NCBI RefSeq assembly: GCF_025567365.1
Contig: NZ_JAOQJG010000006.1
Coordinates: 62,001-126,000, forward strand
From: Anaerostipes amylophilus
Lineage (GTDB): Bacteria > Bacillota > Clostridia > Lachnospirales > Lachnospiraceae
Length of the DNA: 64,000 nt
Direction of reading: 5' to 3'
The position numbers and the translations under genes are program-made. Under the pieces are notes generated by a model. That model was not told the origin of the DNA. It saw only the letters and a list, made by a program, of their open reading frames with translations, and made no database searches. Positions within the stretch are counted from its first letter, which is position 1; the number at the start of each line of letters is the position of its first letter. Below are positions 54,810-62,861 of this stretch, piece by piece.

Positions 54810-56657
54810 ATGACATTTGACAAAAGAATACGACCATATCATTTTTATATTGAAAATTTTCGCAATTTCAAAGACGTTTCATTTGATTTGGGAAGAAAAA
54901 TTACAGTACTGAGTGGACAAAATGGTGTAGGAAAATCTAATTTATTATCTTTGATAGCATCAGGATCTGGATTAAATAAAAAATCTGTATTGGGTAGCAA
55001 TTTCCAACCTGAATTTTATGATTTTTTTAATGTGGATAAAGAGGAAGATTTTGAAAATTATAAGTTATATTTGACGTATGCAGAAGAAAATGGAGAAGTA
55101 GCATTAACAAAAAGGCTAGCCTTTAAAAACGATACAAAAACTGGACGAGGAATCAGAATTATACCAAGAACTAGCAATGTTAATATTGAAGATTGTACCA
55201 TAAAAGTGGCTGAAGAAAAAGCAAAAATGGAGTATGATGTTGGAGGAGCAGCAAGAGTAAGAATTCCAACTATTTACTTGAGCCTTTCTAGATTATATCC
55301 TCTTGGTGAATGTAAAGAGACAGTTAAAATTATAGAAATGAGAAAAAATAATTCTTTATATTTAAAAGAAGCAGATAAAAAATATAAATATTGGTATAAT
55401 GCAGTAATACCTAATTCAATAGAAAATGAAGCAGTTTTAACAAAAGTTGAAAAAAATGCTTGTTCAAGAGCTTCATTACATATGGATATTAATAATACAC
55501 CTACATTATCACAGTCTATTGGACAAGATAATCTTGGAAATATTATTAGTGCATTGGTAGATATTTATATGTTATCTTTAGACAAAGATTATAAGGGCGC
55601 TTTATTATGTATTGATGAGATAGATGTTTCTTTGCACCCAGATACGCAAATTAGATTATTGGATTTGTTTAATAAGCTGTCAAAAGAGTTAAATATTCAA
55701 TTTGTTTTAAGTACTCATTCTTTGACGATATTAAAAGAAGTATTAAAAAAAGAAAAAAGAAATAATCAAGATTATAAAATTGTATATTTAAAGGATCCTT
55801 CTACCCCGTATGTTACAAACAGTAAATCATATGAACTTTTAAAGGCAGATATGTTTGGCAGTTTAAGTTTTCAACAACCTAAAGTTAAAATTTATTTTGA
55901 AGACGAAATAGGAAAAATGTTGTTTGAAATGCTGATGAAGGCGTTTGAAAATATATATCATGCAGTGAAAAATAAATATGAAAATCCTATACTTAGAAAC
56001 AGCTCGGATGTTAGAGATTATGTAGAAATAAATGATAAAATACATAGTTTAAATGGATTATTGCGCTTATTAGAGAATACGAAAAGAATCCCTACAATAT
56101 TAGGATGCGAAGAGCTATTTAAAATAAATAAGGCAGATGAATATTTTAAGCGTATAATTTTTGTTTTAGATGGTGATGCAAGATACAAAGATCCGAGACA
56201 AAAACCTAAAATAAAGAATTATTTAAATAAGAAATATGATCCAAAAGAATCAAAATTAAATGATAGAAGTCATCCTGACAATATTTGTTTTTTGCCAGAT
56301 TACTTTGCTCCTGAATCGTTTTTATATTCAGTGGTTTATAAAATATTTACTAATAATACGGAGCATTTAACATTTTGGAGGGGATTAGATTCGAATGAAA
56401 CTACTGCTTTGTATACCTCTGAAAAAATTAATGAAATTTTTAGTGTTTTGCCGAGTGAATATAATAATGACGATTTAAAAAAAATTTTTACAGATTCTTT
56501 TGAATCAGATATATGGAAATTTATAAAAGAATCAGATATAGTGACATATTATTATTCTGATTATAAAACGATAGGTGAGTTATTATCTTTTTTGGAAAAT
56601 ATAAAAAAAGCATATGATATAGCATTACCATTAACGTTATCTAATAGATACAGTTAA
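54810..56657 (+). CDS. AAA ATPase with TOPRIM-like C-terminus (OLD-like nuclease)
   Basis: The 615-residue protein has an ABC-type ATPase part: Walker A LSGQNGVGKSNLL (about 33-45), Walker B LLCIDEIDVSLHP (about 265-277) and the H-loop STHS. The C-terminal part (about 350-480) has KIYFEDEIGKMLFE and IIFVLDGDARYKD, matching the Glu and DxD motifs of TOPRIM domains. OLD-family proteins cut DNA in phage defence. The gene follows the methylase and the pair looks like one defence unit. Confidence 0.75.
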   Translation: MTFDKRIRPYHFYIENFRNFKDVSFDLGRKITVLSGQNGVGKSNLLSLIASGSGLNKKSVLGSNFQPEFYDFFNVDKEEDFENYKLYLTYAEENGEVALTKRLAFKNDTKTGRGIRIIPRTSNVNIEDCTIKVAEEKAKMEYDVGGAARVRIPTIYLSLSRLYPLGECKETVKIIEMRKNNSLYLKEADKKYKYWYNAVIPNSIENEAVLTKVEKNACSRASLHMDINNTPTLSQSIGQDNLGNIISALVDIYMLSLDKDYKGALLCIDEIDVSLHPDTQIRLLDLFNKLSKELNIQFVLSTHSLTILKEVLKKEKRNNQDYKIVYLKDPSTPYVTNSKSYELLKADMFGSLSFQQPKVKIYFEDEIGKMLFEMLMKAFENIYHAVKNKYENPILRNSSDVRDYVEINDKIHSLNGLLRLLENTKRIPTILGCEELFKINKADEYFKRIIFVLDGDARYKDPRQKPKIKNYLNKKYDPKESKLNDRSHPDNICFLPDYFAPESFLYSVVYKIFTNNTEHLTFWRGLDSNETTALYTSEKINEIFSVLPSEYNNDDLKKIFTDSFESDIWKFIKESDIVTYYYSDYKTIGELLSFLENIKKAYDIALPLTLSNRYS

Positions 56658-56819
56658 AATCTAAGTTAAATTTTGGAAAGATGCATTAGGATATTATGTT
56701 ATCAGATTAGCTAGTAAGGCAAATTATGAGTTGCGTATTGATTGTGTAATGGAAGCAAAATGTACATTTTAAGAGGTCCCGTAGACGTAGACCTTAGGAC
56801 ATGCCAGAAACCAGAATTG

Positions 56820-56842
56820 CTTAAGGTTTCAGGGACATTAAG
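56820..56842. repeat. 23-bp palindromic site A (second family)
   Basis: CTTAAGGTTT, CAG, GGACATTAAG, followed by AAATCAC. Same 10-3-10 plan as the core of the 25-bp family. It lies in the middle of a 9-bp inverted repeat. Confidence 0.75.
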
Positions 56843-57017
56843 AAATCACTTTGACCAGCAATTCTGCCGATAATATCTATATAATAATATATATTAAATA
56901 ATGGGAAATAAATACTTATTTCGGCAAGTGTTGTGATTTTACGCCTAGATTCGTAAAATTCAGCTCCAAGGAATAATTATGTAAAATCCTGTGGAAAAAG
57001 AAAAGGTGAAACTTGTA

Positions 57018-57046
57018 TTGTTATTGTGCGGACACTTGCATATAAT
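57018..57046 (+). promoter_or_regulatory. Promoter of the DinJ/ParE pair
   Basis: TTGTTA (57018-57023), 17-bp spacer, TATAAT (57041-57046), 43 bp before the antitoxin start. Confidence 0.75.
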
Positions 57047-57088
57047 AAAGATAGATAGAAAAACTACTCACGAAAGGAGATGTTTTAT

Positions 57089-57397
57089 ATGGCTACAAAA
57101 TCAGCAAATTTATATGCAAGGATTGAACCAGAAGTCAAAGAAAAAGCAGAAAGTATTTTGTCTGCACTTGGTATTCCTGCTTCTAGTGCTATCAATATGT
57201 TTTATAAACAGATTATCTTACAGAGAGGACTTCCATTTGAAGTAAAAATACCATCCGCTAGACCTGTTGATATCAGCACATTATCAGAAGTAGAATTCAA
57301 TGAAGAATTGGAGAAAGGATATGCAGATATGCATGATAGATGGACAAAAAATGCGAAGAAAGCTTTTGCTGATATTCGCAAGGATTATGGCTTATGA
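57089..57397 (+). CDS. RelB/DinJ-family antitoxin
   Basis: The 102-residue protein opens MATKSANLYARIEPEVKEKA and has LGIPASSAINMFYKQI, the ribbon-helix-helix dimer region of RelB/DinJ, then a disordered acidic tail that would wrap the toxin. ATG 57089 is chosen because AGGAG lies 9 bases before it. It overlaps the toxin gene by 4 bp, a typical TA arrangement with autorepression. Confidence 0.85.
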   Translation: MATKSANLYARIEPEVKEKAESILSALGIPASSAINMFYKQIILQRGLPFEVKIPSARPVDISTLSEVEFNEELEKGYADMHDRWTKNAKKAFADIRKDYGL

Positions 57398-57579
57398 TAT
57401 ATGAAGTAGAAGTATCTGAACAGGCAGACCGTGATTTGAGAGAAATTTTTGAATATATTGCTTTTGAATTACAATCACCAGAAAATGCAATCGGACAACT
57501 TAATCGTCTAGAAGAACAGATATTAAGTCTTGATGCGATGCCGAAGCGTTATCGAAAATATGAAAAAAGAAGATATTAA
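57394..57579 (+). pseudogene. RelE/ParE-family toxin, 3'-truncated
   Basis: The frame starts MIYEVEVSEQADRDLREIFEYI, a ParE/RelE start, but ends after 61 residues at MPKRYRKYEKRRY, while the family is about 90-105 residues long. The stop lies within palindromic site B (57575-57597), so the last strands and active-site end were replaced by the repeat. Probably non-toxic now. Confidence 0.8.
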
Positions 57580-57597
57580 GGTCCCAGGGACGTTAAG
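57575..57597. repeat. 23-bp palindromic site B
   Basis: ATTAAGGTCC, CAG, GGACGTTAAG, followed by AAATCAG. It contains the stop codon of the truncated toxin gene. Confidence 0.85.
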
Positions 57598-57684
57598 AAA
57601 TCAGTTTATAAAATAAATTGTACAAATAAGAACAAATTGTTCCAAAAATTCTAAACAAAATAATCATTTAATGTAAAGAAGAAG

Positions 57685-57738
57685 GTCATTGTAAATCATC
57701 ATCCAATTAATAGAGTAGATGGTGTGCAATGGCTTTTT
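57685..57738 (+). terminator. Cassette-leader terminator after site B
   Basis: 57685-57700 pairs with 57718-57733, mostly by Watson-Crick and G-U pairs, ending GCAATGGC and T5. The block AAAAATTCTAAACAAAATA before it (57644-57662) recurs exactly at 60266-60284 before a similar hairpin. Confidence 0.65.
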
Positions 57739-57740
57739 CG

Positions 57741-57769
57741 TTGTTATAGTGATTGAGATATGATAAAAT
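57741..57769 (+). promoter_or_regulatory. Promoter of the MNT/HEPN pair
   Basis: TTGTTA (57741-57746), 17-bp spacer, TAAAAT (57764-57769), right after the terminator hairpin. Confidence 0.65.
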
Positions 57770-57874
57770 ATCAATGTATAAAAAATAATTACAATTGACT
57801 ATTAAGATAAAAAGTATAGAAATATATTAATAAGGAAATGATTTTATATATATTATTTGGAAGGGAGACTCGTT

Positions 57875-58210
57875 ATGCCAGATAGAATACACAATATAAT
57901 TTATCAATTTTCTCAGCAACTAAAAGACATAATGGGATCAAAATTAACAAAAGTTATTGTTTATGGCTCTTATGCCAGAGGTGATTATAATTCAAGTTCA
58001 GATGTTGATGTTATGATTCTGGTAAAAATGTCAGATAATGAGATTAAAAAAATAGAAAATCAGGTATATGATTTAGCATTTGATATAGAAATGGATACAG
58101 GAGTTGATATTTCGCCAATTATAAAAAATGAAGAGCAATATGAATATTGGTTAGATACGTTGCCATTTTATAAAAACATTCATGAAGAAGGGGTGATAGT
58201 GAATGGATAA
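57875..58210 (+). CDS. MNT-type nucleotidyltransferase (antitoxin)
   Basis: The 111-residue protein has the minimal nucleotidyltransferase motif GSYARGDYNSSSDVDVMIL (GS then DxD, about 33-50). In MntA/HepT systems such enzymes AMPylate and silence the HEPN toxin. ATG 57875, behind GGGAG, is chosen over 57857. It overlaps the HEPN gene by 8 bp. Confidence 0.85.
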   Translation: MPDRIHNIIYQFSQQLKDIMGSKLTKVIVYGSYARGDYNSSSDVDVMILVKMSDNEIKKIENQVYDLAFDIEMDTGVDISPIIKNEEQYEYWLDTLPFYKNIHEEGVIVNG

Positions 58211-58604
58211 GAAAAGAGATTTATCTATTTACCGAATGCAAAATGCAAAGGATACATTAGATACGGCAAAAATATGCATGGAATATAAGAGATATAAAGA
58301 CAGTATCAATCGATGTTATTATGCTGCGTTTTATGCAATTAAGGCAGTGTTAGCATTGGAGGGTAAAGATTTTAAAAGGCATAAAGATGCAGTAGGTTAT
58401 TTTAATCAGGCATATGTAGCGACAGGAAAATTTTCAAGAGATTTTGGAAAACGATTGGGAAGATTAAAAAGAAAACGAGAAGCAAGTGATTATGATGATT
58501 TTTATGTTGCTTCAAATGAGGAAGCGATAGAACAGTATGAAAGTGCAGAACTGATTGTCAATCAAGTAGAGCAGTATTTGATGAAGATGGATATAAATAT
58601 ATAA
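58203..58604 (+). CDS. HEPN-domain protein (toxin partner of MNT)
   Basis: The 133-residue all-helical protein has CYYAAFYAIKAVLALEG in the middle and SDYDDFYVAS near the end, the layout of HEPN domains that pair with MNT proteins. HEPN toxins are metal-independent RNases; here the classical RxxxxH is not clear, while RKREASDYDDFY suits the branch with a Tyr/Asp-rich motif. The two-gene module lies between sites B and C. Confidence 0.8.
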   Translation: MDKKRDLSIYRMQNAKDTLDTAKICMEYKRYKDSINRCYYAAFYAIKAVLALEGKDFKRHKDAVGYFNQAYVATGKFSRDFGKRLGRLKRKREASDYDDFYVASNEEAIEQYESAELIVNQVEQYLMKMDINI

Positions 58605-58713
58605 CATTTTAGAATAAATTTAAGCCTGTAGAACTTAGAAGATTGAAAATCATAATATATTTAAAGGAAGTTTTGAAATGGAAAATGCATTAAATAGAGT
58701 TGGCTTGAATAGG

Positions 58714-58736
58714 CTTAAGATCCCAGGGACATTAAG
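58714..58736. repeat. 23-bp palindromic site C
   Basis: CTTAAGATCC, CAG, GGACATTAAG, followed by AAATCAC. The truncated RhuM gene starts directly behind it. Confidence 0.85.
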
Positions 58737-58743
58737 AAATCAC

Positions 58744-59590
58744 AGATAGTGAATTAGAAGAGTCTGCAACTATTCGGAATTTCCGAATAGTTCAAACCGA
58801 AGGTTTCCGTCAGGTGACTCGTGATACAAAGCATTATAATCTTCAAATGATTATTGCGGTTGGATTCAAGGTTAATAATGAGCGAGCAGTGCAGTTTCGT
58901 AAGTGGGCCAATGGCATTGTGAAGGACTACACCATCAAAGGCTGGGTCATGGATGATGAACGCCTGAAAAATGGTGGCTCTGTGCTTACAGTAGAATACT
59001 TTGACTGCTTGCTTGAGCAGATTCGTGAGATCCGTCTCTCTGAGCGTAGATTTTACCAGAAGATAACCGATATCTATGCCACAGCTCTTGATTATGATCG
59101 GACAGCAAAAACAACAAAGCAGTTCTTTGCAAAGGTTCAAAACAAGATGCATTATGCAGTTCATGGACATACAGCAGCAGAGTTGATTTACGAGTGAGCA
59201 GATGCTGATAAGCCACATATGGGATTAACCACTTGGGCAGCAGCACCGGAAGGTAAGATAGTAAAAAGCAATGTGAGCATTGCGAAGAATTATCTGAGTG
59301 AGCAGGAAATGCGGTCACTGGAGCGTATTGTATCCGCTTATCTGGATTTGGCAGAGGATCGTGCGGAACGTCATATTCCGATGACAATGGAGGACTGGGC
59401 AAAGCGCTTGGATTTATTTCTGATGGCAGATGACAGAGAGGTTCTTCAGGATGCAGGTAAAATCACTGCTGAGATTGCTAAAGCAAAAGCTGAGACCGAA
59501 TTTGAAAAATACCGCGTGATTCAGGACAGATTATTTATGTCTGATTTTGATAAGTACATGTTGGAACTGGAGGAGAATGCGAAGAAGTAG
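58744..59590 (+). pseudogene. RhuM-family protein, 5'-truncated and with a nonsense codon
   Basis: The frame enters directly after site C with TDSELEESATIRNFRIVQTEG, in homologues an internal segment; only the N-terminal part is missing. It runs through RKWANGIVKDY and FFAKVQNKMHYAVHG, hits an in-frame TGA at 59195-59197 (a CGA is likely ancestral), and continues in the same frame to 59590. RhuM proteins are frequent in type I restriction loci and TA-like contexts. Two independent defects make it a pseudogene. Confidence 0.75.
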
Positions 59591-59930
59591 CAGTGGCGCA
59601 ATTAAAATTTTCTGCTAAATTTCCAGCTTGCCAAGGTCGAGTGTATGGGAGTTGGGGCATCAGTCGGGGCGAAAAATAGCTGTTGACCTGTTCTCTGTAC
59701 GAAAAACAGATAAGGTTGAGGCGATGGCAGTTCTTCGTCAAATTTGACTTTTATGTTGGAATCACTATAATAGTAGAAACGAATAAAAAAGTTGAACTTT
59801 TTCCGTAGACGGGCGAGGTTCAGACTGTGATATGGATAGCGAATTGTATCAATACTTTTTTGCTACAGAATTTGTTGATATGTTTCCGCAAACAAACGGA
59901 GATATTTTGCTACAGTCCACATTAGTCTGG
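59591..59930. other. Degenerate sequence between gene fragments
   Basis: GC is higher than in the flanks. Short frames are present but none has a start site or a recognisable product. Probably remnants of other genes (a frame at 59832 reads ELYQYFFATEFVDMF) joined by deletions. Confidence 0.4.
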
Positions 59931-60204
59931 ATCGGTTACCGAAAACTGACATCAATCTGGACGTATCGTGCCATGTGGAGACGGTGGTACTGCTTTCCCA
60001 CAAAAAGCCAAACGGGCATATCAACTACAAGCCCAAAGAGCGAGTGACCTACAAAATGATAAAGGAGTATATAGAAGCTAAATACGGCTTCAAAGTACAT
60101 ACCGCATATATCGCAGAGGTAAAGAGAGATTTAGGCTTGCCGATGTACGATGCTCCTAATGCGGTGGAAGAATTGAAACAGCCGAGTTTGAGTAGTAGAT
60201 ATTA
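59931..60204 (+). pseudogene. C-terminal fragment of a 23S rRNA (uracil-5-)-methyltransferase-like gene
   Basis: The frame reads INLDVSCHVETVVLLSHKKP, then KERVTYKMIKEYIEAKYGF and DLGLPMYDAPNAVEELKQP, the long C-terminal region I recognise from RumA/RlmD-type methyltransferases of Clostridia. The N-terminal catalytic domain is missing, and after EELKQP the natural end is replaced by SLSSRY and a stop in the half-site D. Identification comes from memory of the family tail. Confidence 0.6.
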
Positions 60205-60213
60205 AGAAATCAC
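60198..60213. repeat. Half-site D of the second palindrome family
   Basis: GATATTAAG followed by AAATCAC: only the right half and the conserved 3' extension. It sits at the truncated 3' end of the methyltransferase fragment. Confidence 0.65.
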
Positions 60214-60226
60214 GACACTGGGAATA

Positions 60227-60249
60227 ATTAAGATTCTGTAGACATTAAT
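60227..60249. repeat. 23-bp palindromic site E (degenerate)
   Basis: ATTAAGATTC, TGT, AGACATTAAT, then TAATCAG. The spacing is kept; arms and core have drifted. Confidence 0.6.
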
Positions 60250-60304
60250 TAATCAGAATAAACCGAAAAATTCTAAACAAAATACCCATTAATAAATTTA
60301 TTAA

Positions 60305-60355
60305 AGCTGTTGTTACTTAATATCTCCTTGGGAGTATTAATAGCAATGGCTTTTT
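60305..60355 (+). terminator. Cassette-leader terminator after site E
   Basis: 60305-60322 pairs with 60335-60351, with several G-U pairs, ending GCAATGGC and T5. Same layout and shared upstream block as at 57644-57738. Confidence 0.65.
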
Positions 60356-60422
60356 ATTGTAAAAATAGGTTGTATTTATCCTAGTTTATACATATAACAA
60401 AGAAAAAGAGAGAAATTGGATT

Positions 60423-61259
60423 ATGGGAAAACAAGAAAACATAAAAATATTCGAAGATACAGAAACATTATGTAAAACAAATTCAAGCTTAAAACAATCG
60501 ATCAAAAATTCAATATGTAACCAAAAACTAATCCTCCAAAAACAAAGAATAAATAGCAATAACCAGAAACGATATGAAAAACCTGCAAATATTATTGTAT
60601 CAAAAAAGAGAACATTACAAGCAGCATCGGCATATAAAAATACTAAGACAGCGGTACATAATTTGGCTTCCGCAACTAATCCAGGTGGTGGAGTAAAAAG
60701 AGGATTTAATGCACAAGAAGAATGTCTGTGCAGATGTTCAGGACTATATGTTTGTCTAAATGCACAAACAATGTGGGATGGATTCTATTCTCCACACAGA
60801 CAAGCACATAATCCAATTTATAATGATGATATCATTTATACACCTGCAGTCACAGTATTTAAAACAGATATTGAACAACCAGAGATCATGGATGCATCTG
60901 ATTGGTATGATGTAGATGTAATCACATGTGCAGCTCCGAATCTAAGAGTCCAAAATAATTATAATGGCAAGTCATCATATAATAATGCGAAAAAGATGAC
61001 AAATGACGAATTATTAAAATTACATGAAAAGCGATTAAAAAGAATTTTGGATACAGCACTTTCAGAAGATGATGAAACGATAATTCTTGGGGCATTTGGA
61101 TGTGGTGCATTTATGAATGATCCTCAGGTTGTTGCTCAGGCAGCAAAAAATGTAATTCGAGAATACTTATATAGTTTCAAAAATATTGAATTTGCGGTGT
61201 ATTGTTCTCCAAGAGATGATCGAAATTATAGAATTTTTGATAGAGTTTTGAAGAAATAG
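60423..61259 (+). CDS. TIGR02452 / microbial PARG-like ADP-ribose hydrolase
   Basis: The 278-residue protein has the PARG-type signature NPGGGVKRGFNAQEECLCR (about 88-106), with the GGG loop and catalytic QEE, and GAFGCGAFMNDP near the end. Microbial PARGs remove ADP-ribose from proteins or nucleic acids. The next gene is an ART-like DUF3990 fragment, so this could be an antitoxin that reverses ADP-ribosylation. The ribosome site is weak (AGAGAG). It forms the module between sites E and F. Confidence 0.85.
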   Translation: MGKQENIKIFEDTETLCKTNSSLKQSIKNSICNQKLILQKQRINSNNQKRYEKPANIIVSKKRTLQAASAYKNTKTAVHNLASATNPGGGVKRGFNAQEECLCRCSGLYVCLNAQTMWDGFYSPHRQAHNPIYNDDIIYTPAVTVFKTDIEQPEIMDASDWYDVDVITCAAPNLRVQNNYNGKSSYNNAKKMTNDELLKLHEKRLKRILDTALSEDDETIILGAFGCGAFMNDPQVVAQAAKNVIREYLYSFKNIEFAVYCSPRDDRNYRIFDRVLKK

Positions 61260-61269
61260 TGGGCATAGG

Positions 61270-61292
61270 ACATTGATCACTGGGACATTAAG
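61270..61292. repeat. 23-bp palindromic site F
   Basis: ACATTGATCA, CTG, GGACATTAAG, followed by AAATCC. The right arm is intact, the left arm diverged. It starts 10 bp after the PARG-like gene and abuts the DUF3990 fragment. Confidence 0.7.
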
Positions 61293-61604
61293 AAATCCAA
61301 ACCAAAGGATAGTTTGAAAATATTAAAATTTCCAGAAATGTCAGATGAGTGGTTAGACCTTATTGCACAATGTAGAAACGGAAAAACACATAATTATGAT
61401 ATTGTAGAAGGACCTATGGCAGATGATACAGTATGGAATTATGTAAATGATTTTCTTACAGGACGAATTAGTAGGAAACAATTTTGGGTATTAGCAGAAT
61501 TTAAACATCCAACACATCAGATCAGTTTTCATACCATGTCAGTACTTGATTGTTTGACATATAAAAAGAGTGAGGTAGTTTATGACAGAAAAAGAAAGAA
61601 ATGA
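61293..61604 (+). pseudogene. DUF3990 (ART-like) protein, C-terminal fragment
   Basis: The frame begins in the palindrome's extension and reads LKILKFPEMSDEWLDLIAQC, then YDIVEGPMADDTVWN and HTMSVLDCLTY, the end of DUF3990 proteins, which adopt an ADP-ribosyltransferase-like fold. The N-terminal part with the NAD-binding YHGS and DFG-type motifs is missing. The TTG at 61314 is a doubtful start. It overlaps the next gene by 23 bp. Confidence 0.65.
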
Positions 61605-62025
61605 TTATTTTTATGTTTGCTCATTGATAGAATATATAGCACGGGAAACCAAGAATCATAGAGGATATATTGTCAAATGTATTGGACAGGAAGGAATTGA
61701 GAATTTATTATATGATGCAGAAGTCAATCATTGCTTAAGTTTTGAACAGGTATGTGATGAAGTTGTAGAAGTATATAAGATAAAAGAAGGCAAATTTGAC
61801 ACGATTTCAGAATGTCAATATGATGTACCAAGTTTCTTAGATATTGGAAAATTATATAGTATTATGATAGAAGATTGTGCGAAAGAAGGAAAAGAGGCAG
61901 AGGAACTTATAAAGATATTTACTTCATTTATCAGTGATGAAATATCTGATTTTAATACCGATTTATATTATCAGAATCCAGATTATATCGAGTGTTCATA
62001 TAAAGAAGGAAAGCTATTGGCTTAG
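61582..62025 (+). CDS. Hypothetical protein coupled to DUF3990
   Basis: The 147-residue acidic protein (MTEKERNDYFYVCSLIEYIA) has a GAGG site and begins inside the DUF3990 fragment, as expected of a partner gene. Its first 70 residues resemble small helical DUF3791-type partners; the rest is unassigned. Possible antitoxin of the lost ART-like toxin. Confidence 0.5.
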   Translation: MTEKERNDYFYVCSLIEYIARETKNHRGYIVKCIGQEGIENLLYDAEVNHCLSFEQVCDEVVEVYKIKEGKFDTISECQYDVPSFLDIGKLYSIMIEDCAKEGKEAEELIKIFTSFISDEISDFNTDLYYQNPDYIECSYKEGKLLA

Positions 62026-62105
62026 AAAGAACAACTTTTATCAATTTTGGATAAATCTTTTTCATTCATCGGACATCCAAAGGTGGTTACGTGGCTTGAA
62101 ATACT

Positions 62106-62127
62106 GTTAAGGTTCCGAACTTAAGTG
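62106..62127. repeat. Possible degenerate palindromic site before the IS21 end
   Basis: TTAAGGTTC, one base, GAACTTAAG is a near palindrome like the second family but with a shorter centre. It lies just outside the IS21 terminus. Tentative. Confidence 0.35.
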
Positions 62128-62189
62128 CCCTGATATAAATGTCAACATTAAAATGTACATTTTTGATCATTTAAGAATGTACATTTTTG

Positions 62190-62861
62190 CTATTCTTCCT
62201 CTTGATCGGTATATTTTTTTAAGCGATAAGATTTTCCTGTGATATTTACCACATGTGCATGATGTAACACTCGGTCAAGAATCGCATTTGCGATCACTGG
62301 ATCAAAAAATACATCATCCCATGAATTAAAGTTGATATTTGTGGTAATGATCGTACTTCTTTTTTCATATCGCTTGTCAATCAGTTGGAAAAACAGCTTT
62401 GCATCATCTTTTTCAATCGGAAGATAACCAAGCTCATCAATGATCAGCAGCTTATATTTGAAAAAATGTTTTAATCTTGCTTCTAGACGATTCTCCAGTT
62501 TTGCTTTTTTAGCTGCATGATCAGATCATGGCATTTGATAAAATATGTACTGTAACGTTTTTTTGCTGCAGTTACTCCAATCGCAGTGGCAAGATGTGTC
62601 TTACCTACTCCGCTCGGACCTAAAAACACGATGTTTTCAGCATTTTCCAGAAATCTTAAAGTTGCAAAATCCTTGATCTCTTCCGGATTGATGGATGGCT
62701 GAAATTCAAAATCAATCTCATAATTCGTTAGTTTACAGAGACCTTCCGTAAATGATAATGGTGACGAAGTGATCAGATCGATCACTTCATCAAGATGAAG
62801 ATCCATCTGATTCAGCTTCAGATACTCAAGGTTTTTTTAATTGTACATATGTGCTATTCAT
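62190..62861 (-). pseudogene. istB: IS21 helper ATPase IstB, two frameshifts
   Basis: ATG 62861 (MNSTYVQLKK) overlaps the istA stop. An A-run with one extra A (near 62832-62838) breaks the frame. It resumes as LEYLKLNQMDLHLDEVI, with Walker A IVFLGPSGVGKTHLA. A second A-run with one A too few (near 62509) breaks it again; the rest reads LENRLEARLKHFFKY, LLIIDELGYLPIEK (Walker B) and ends KYTDQEEE. IstB loads IstA at the target. Both breaks are in A/T runs. Confidence 0.85.

Larger units (their letters stand above)
56658..57088. other. Leader region of the DinJ/ParE module
   Basis: No credible gene. It holds palindromic site A inside an inverted repeat (CAGAATTGC 56812-56820, GCAATTCTG 56858-56866), a hairpin TTTTACG/CGTAAAA (56937-56943, 56952-56958) and the promoter at 57018. 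AAAATGTACATTTT at 56758-56771 resembles the inner repeat at the end of the IS21 copy and may be a relic. Confidence 0.5.

Noticed and set aside
56991..57245. 84-codon frame over the DinJ promoter and start
   Set aside because: It overlaps a good promoter and the antitoxin gene in another frame.
58986..59402. 138-codon minus-strand frame
   Set aside because: Antisense to the RhuM pseudogene, whose sense reading has clear family motifs.
59219..59590. Second half of RhuM as an independent gene
   Set aside because: It is in the same frame as the first half, separated only by one TGA, and has no start signal.
59832..60047. 71-codon frame
   Set aside because: No start signal; the methyltransferase-tail frame that overlaps it is better supported.
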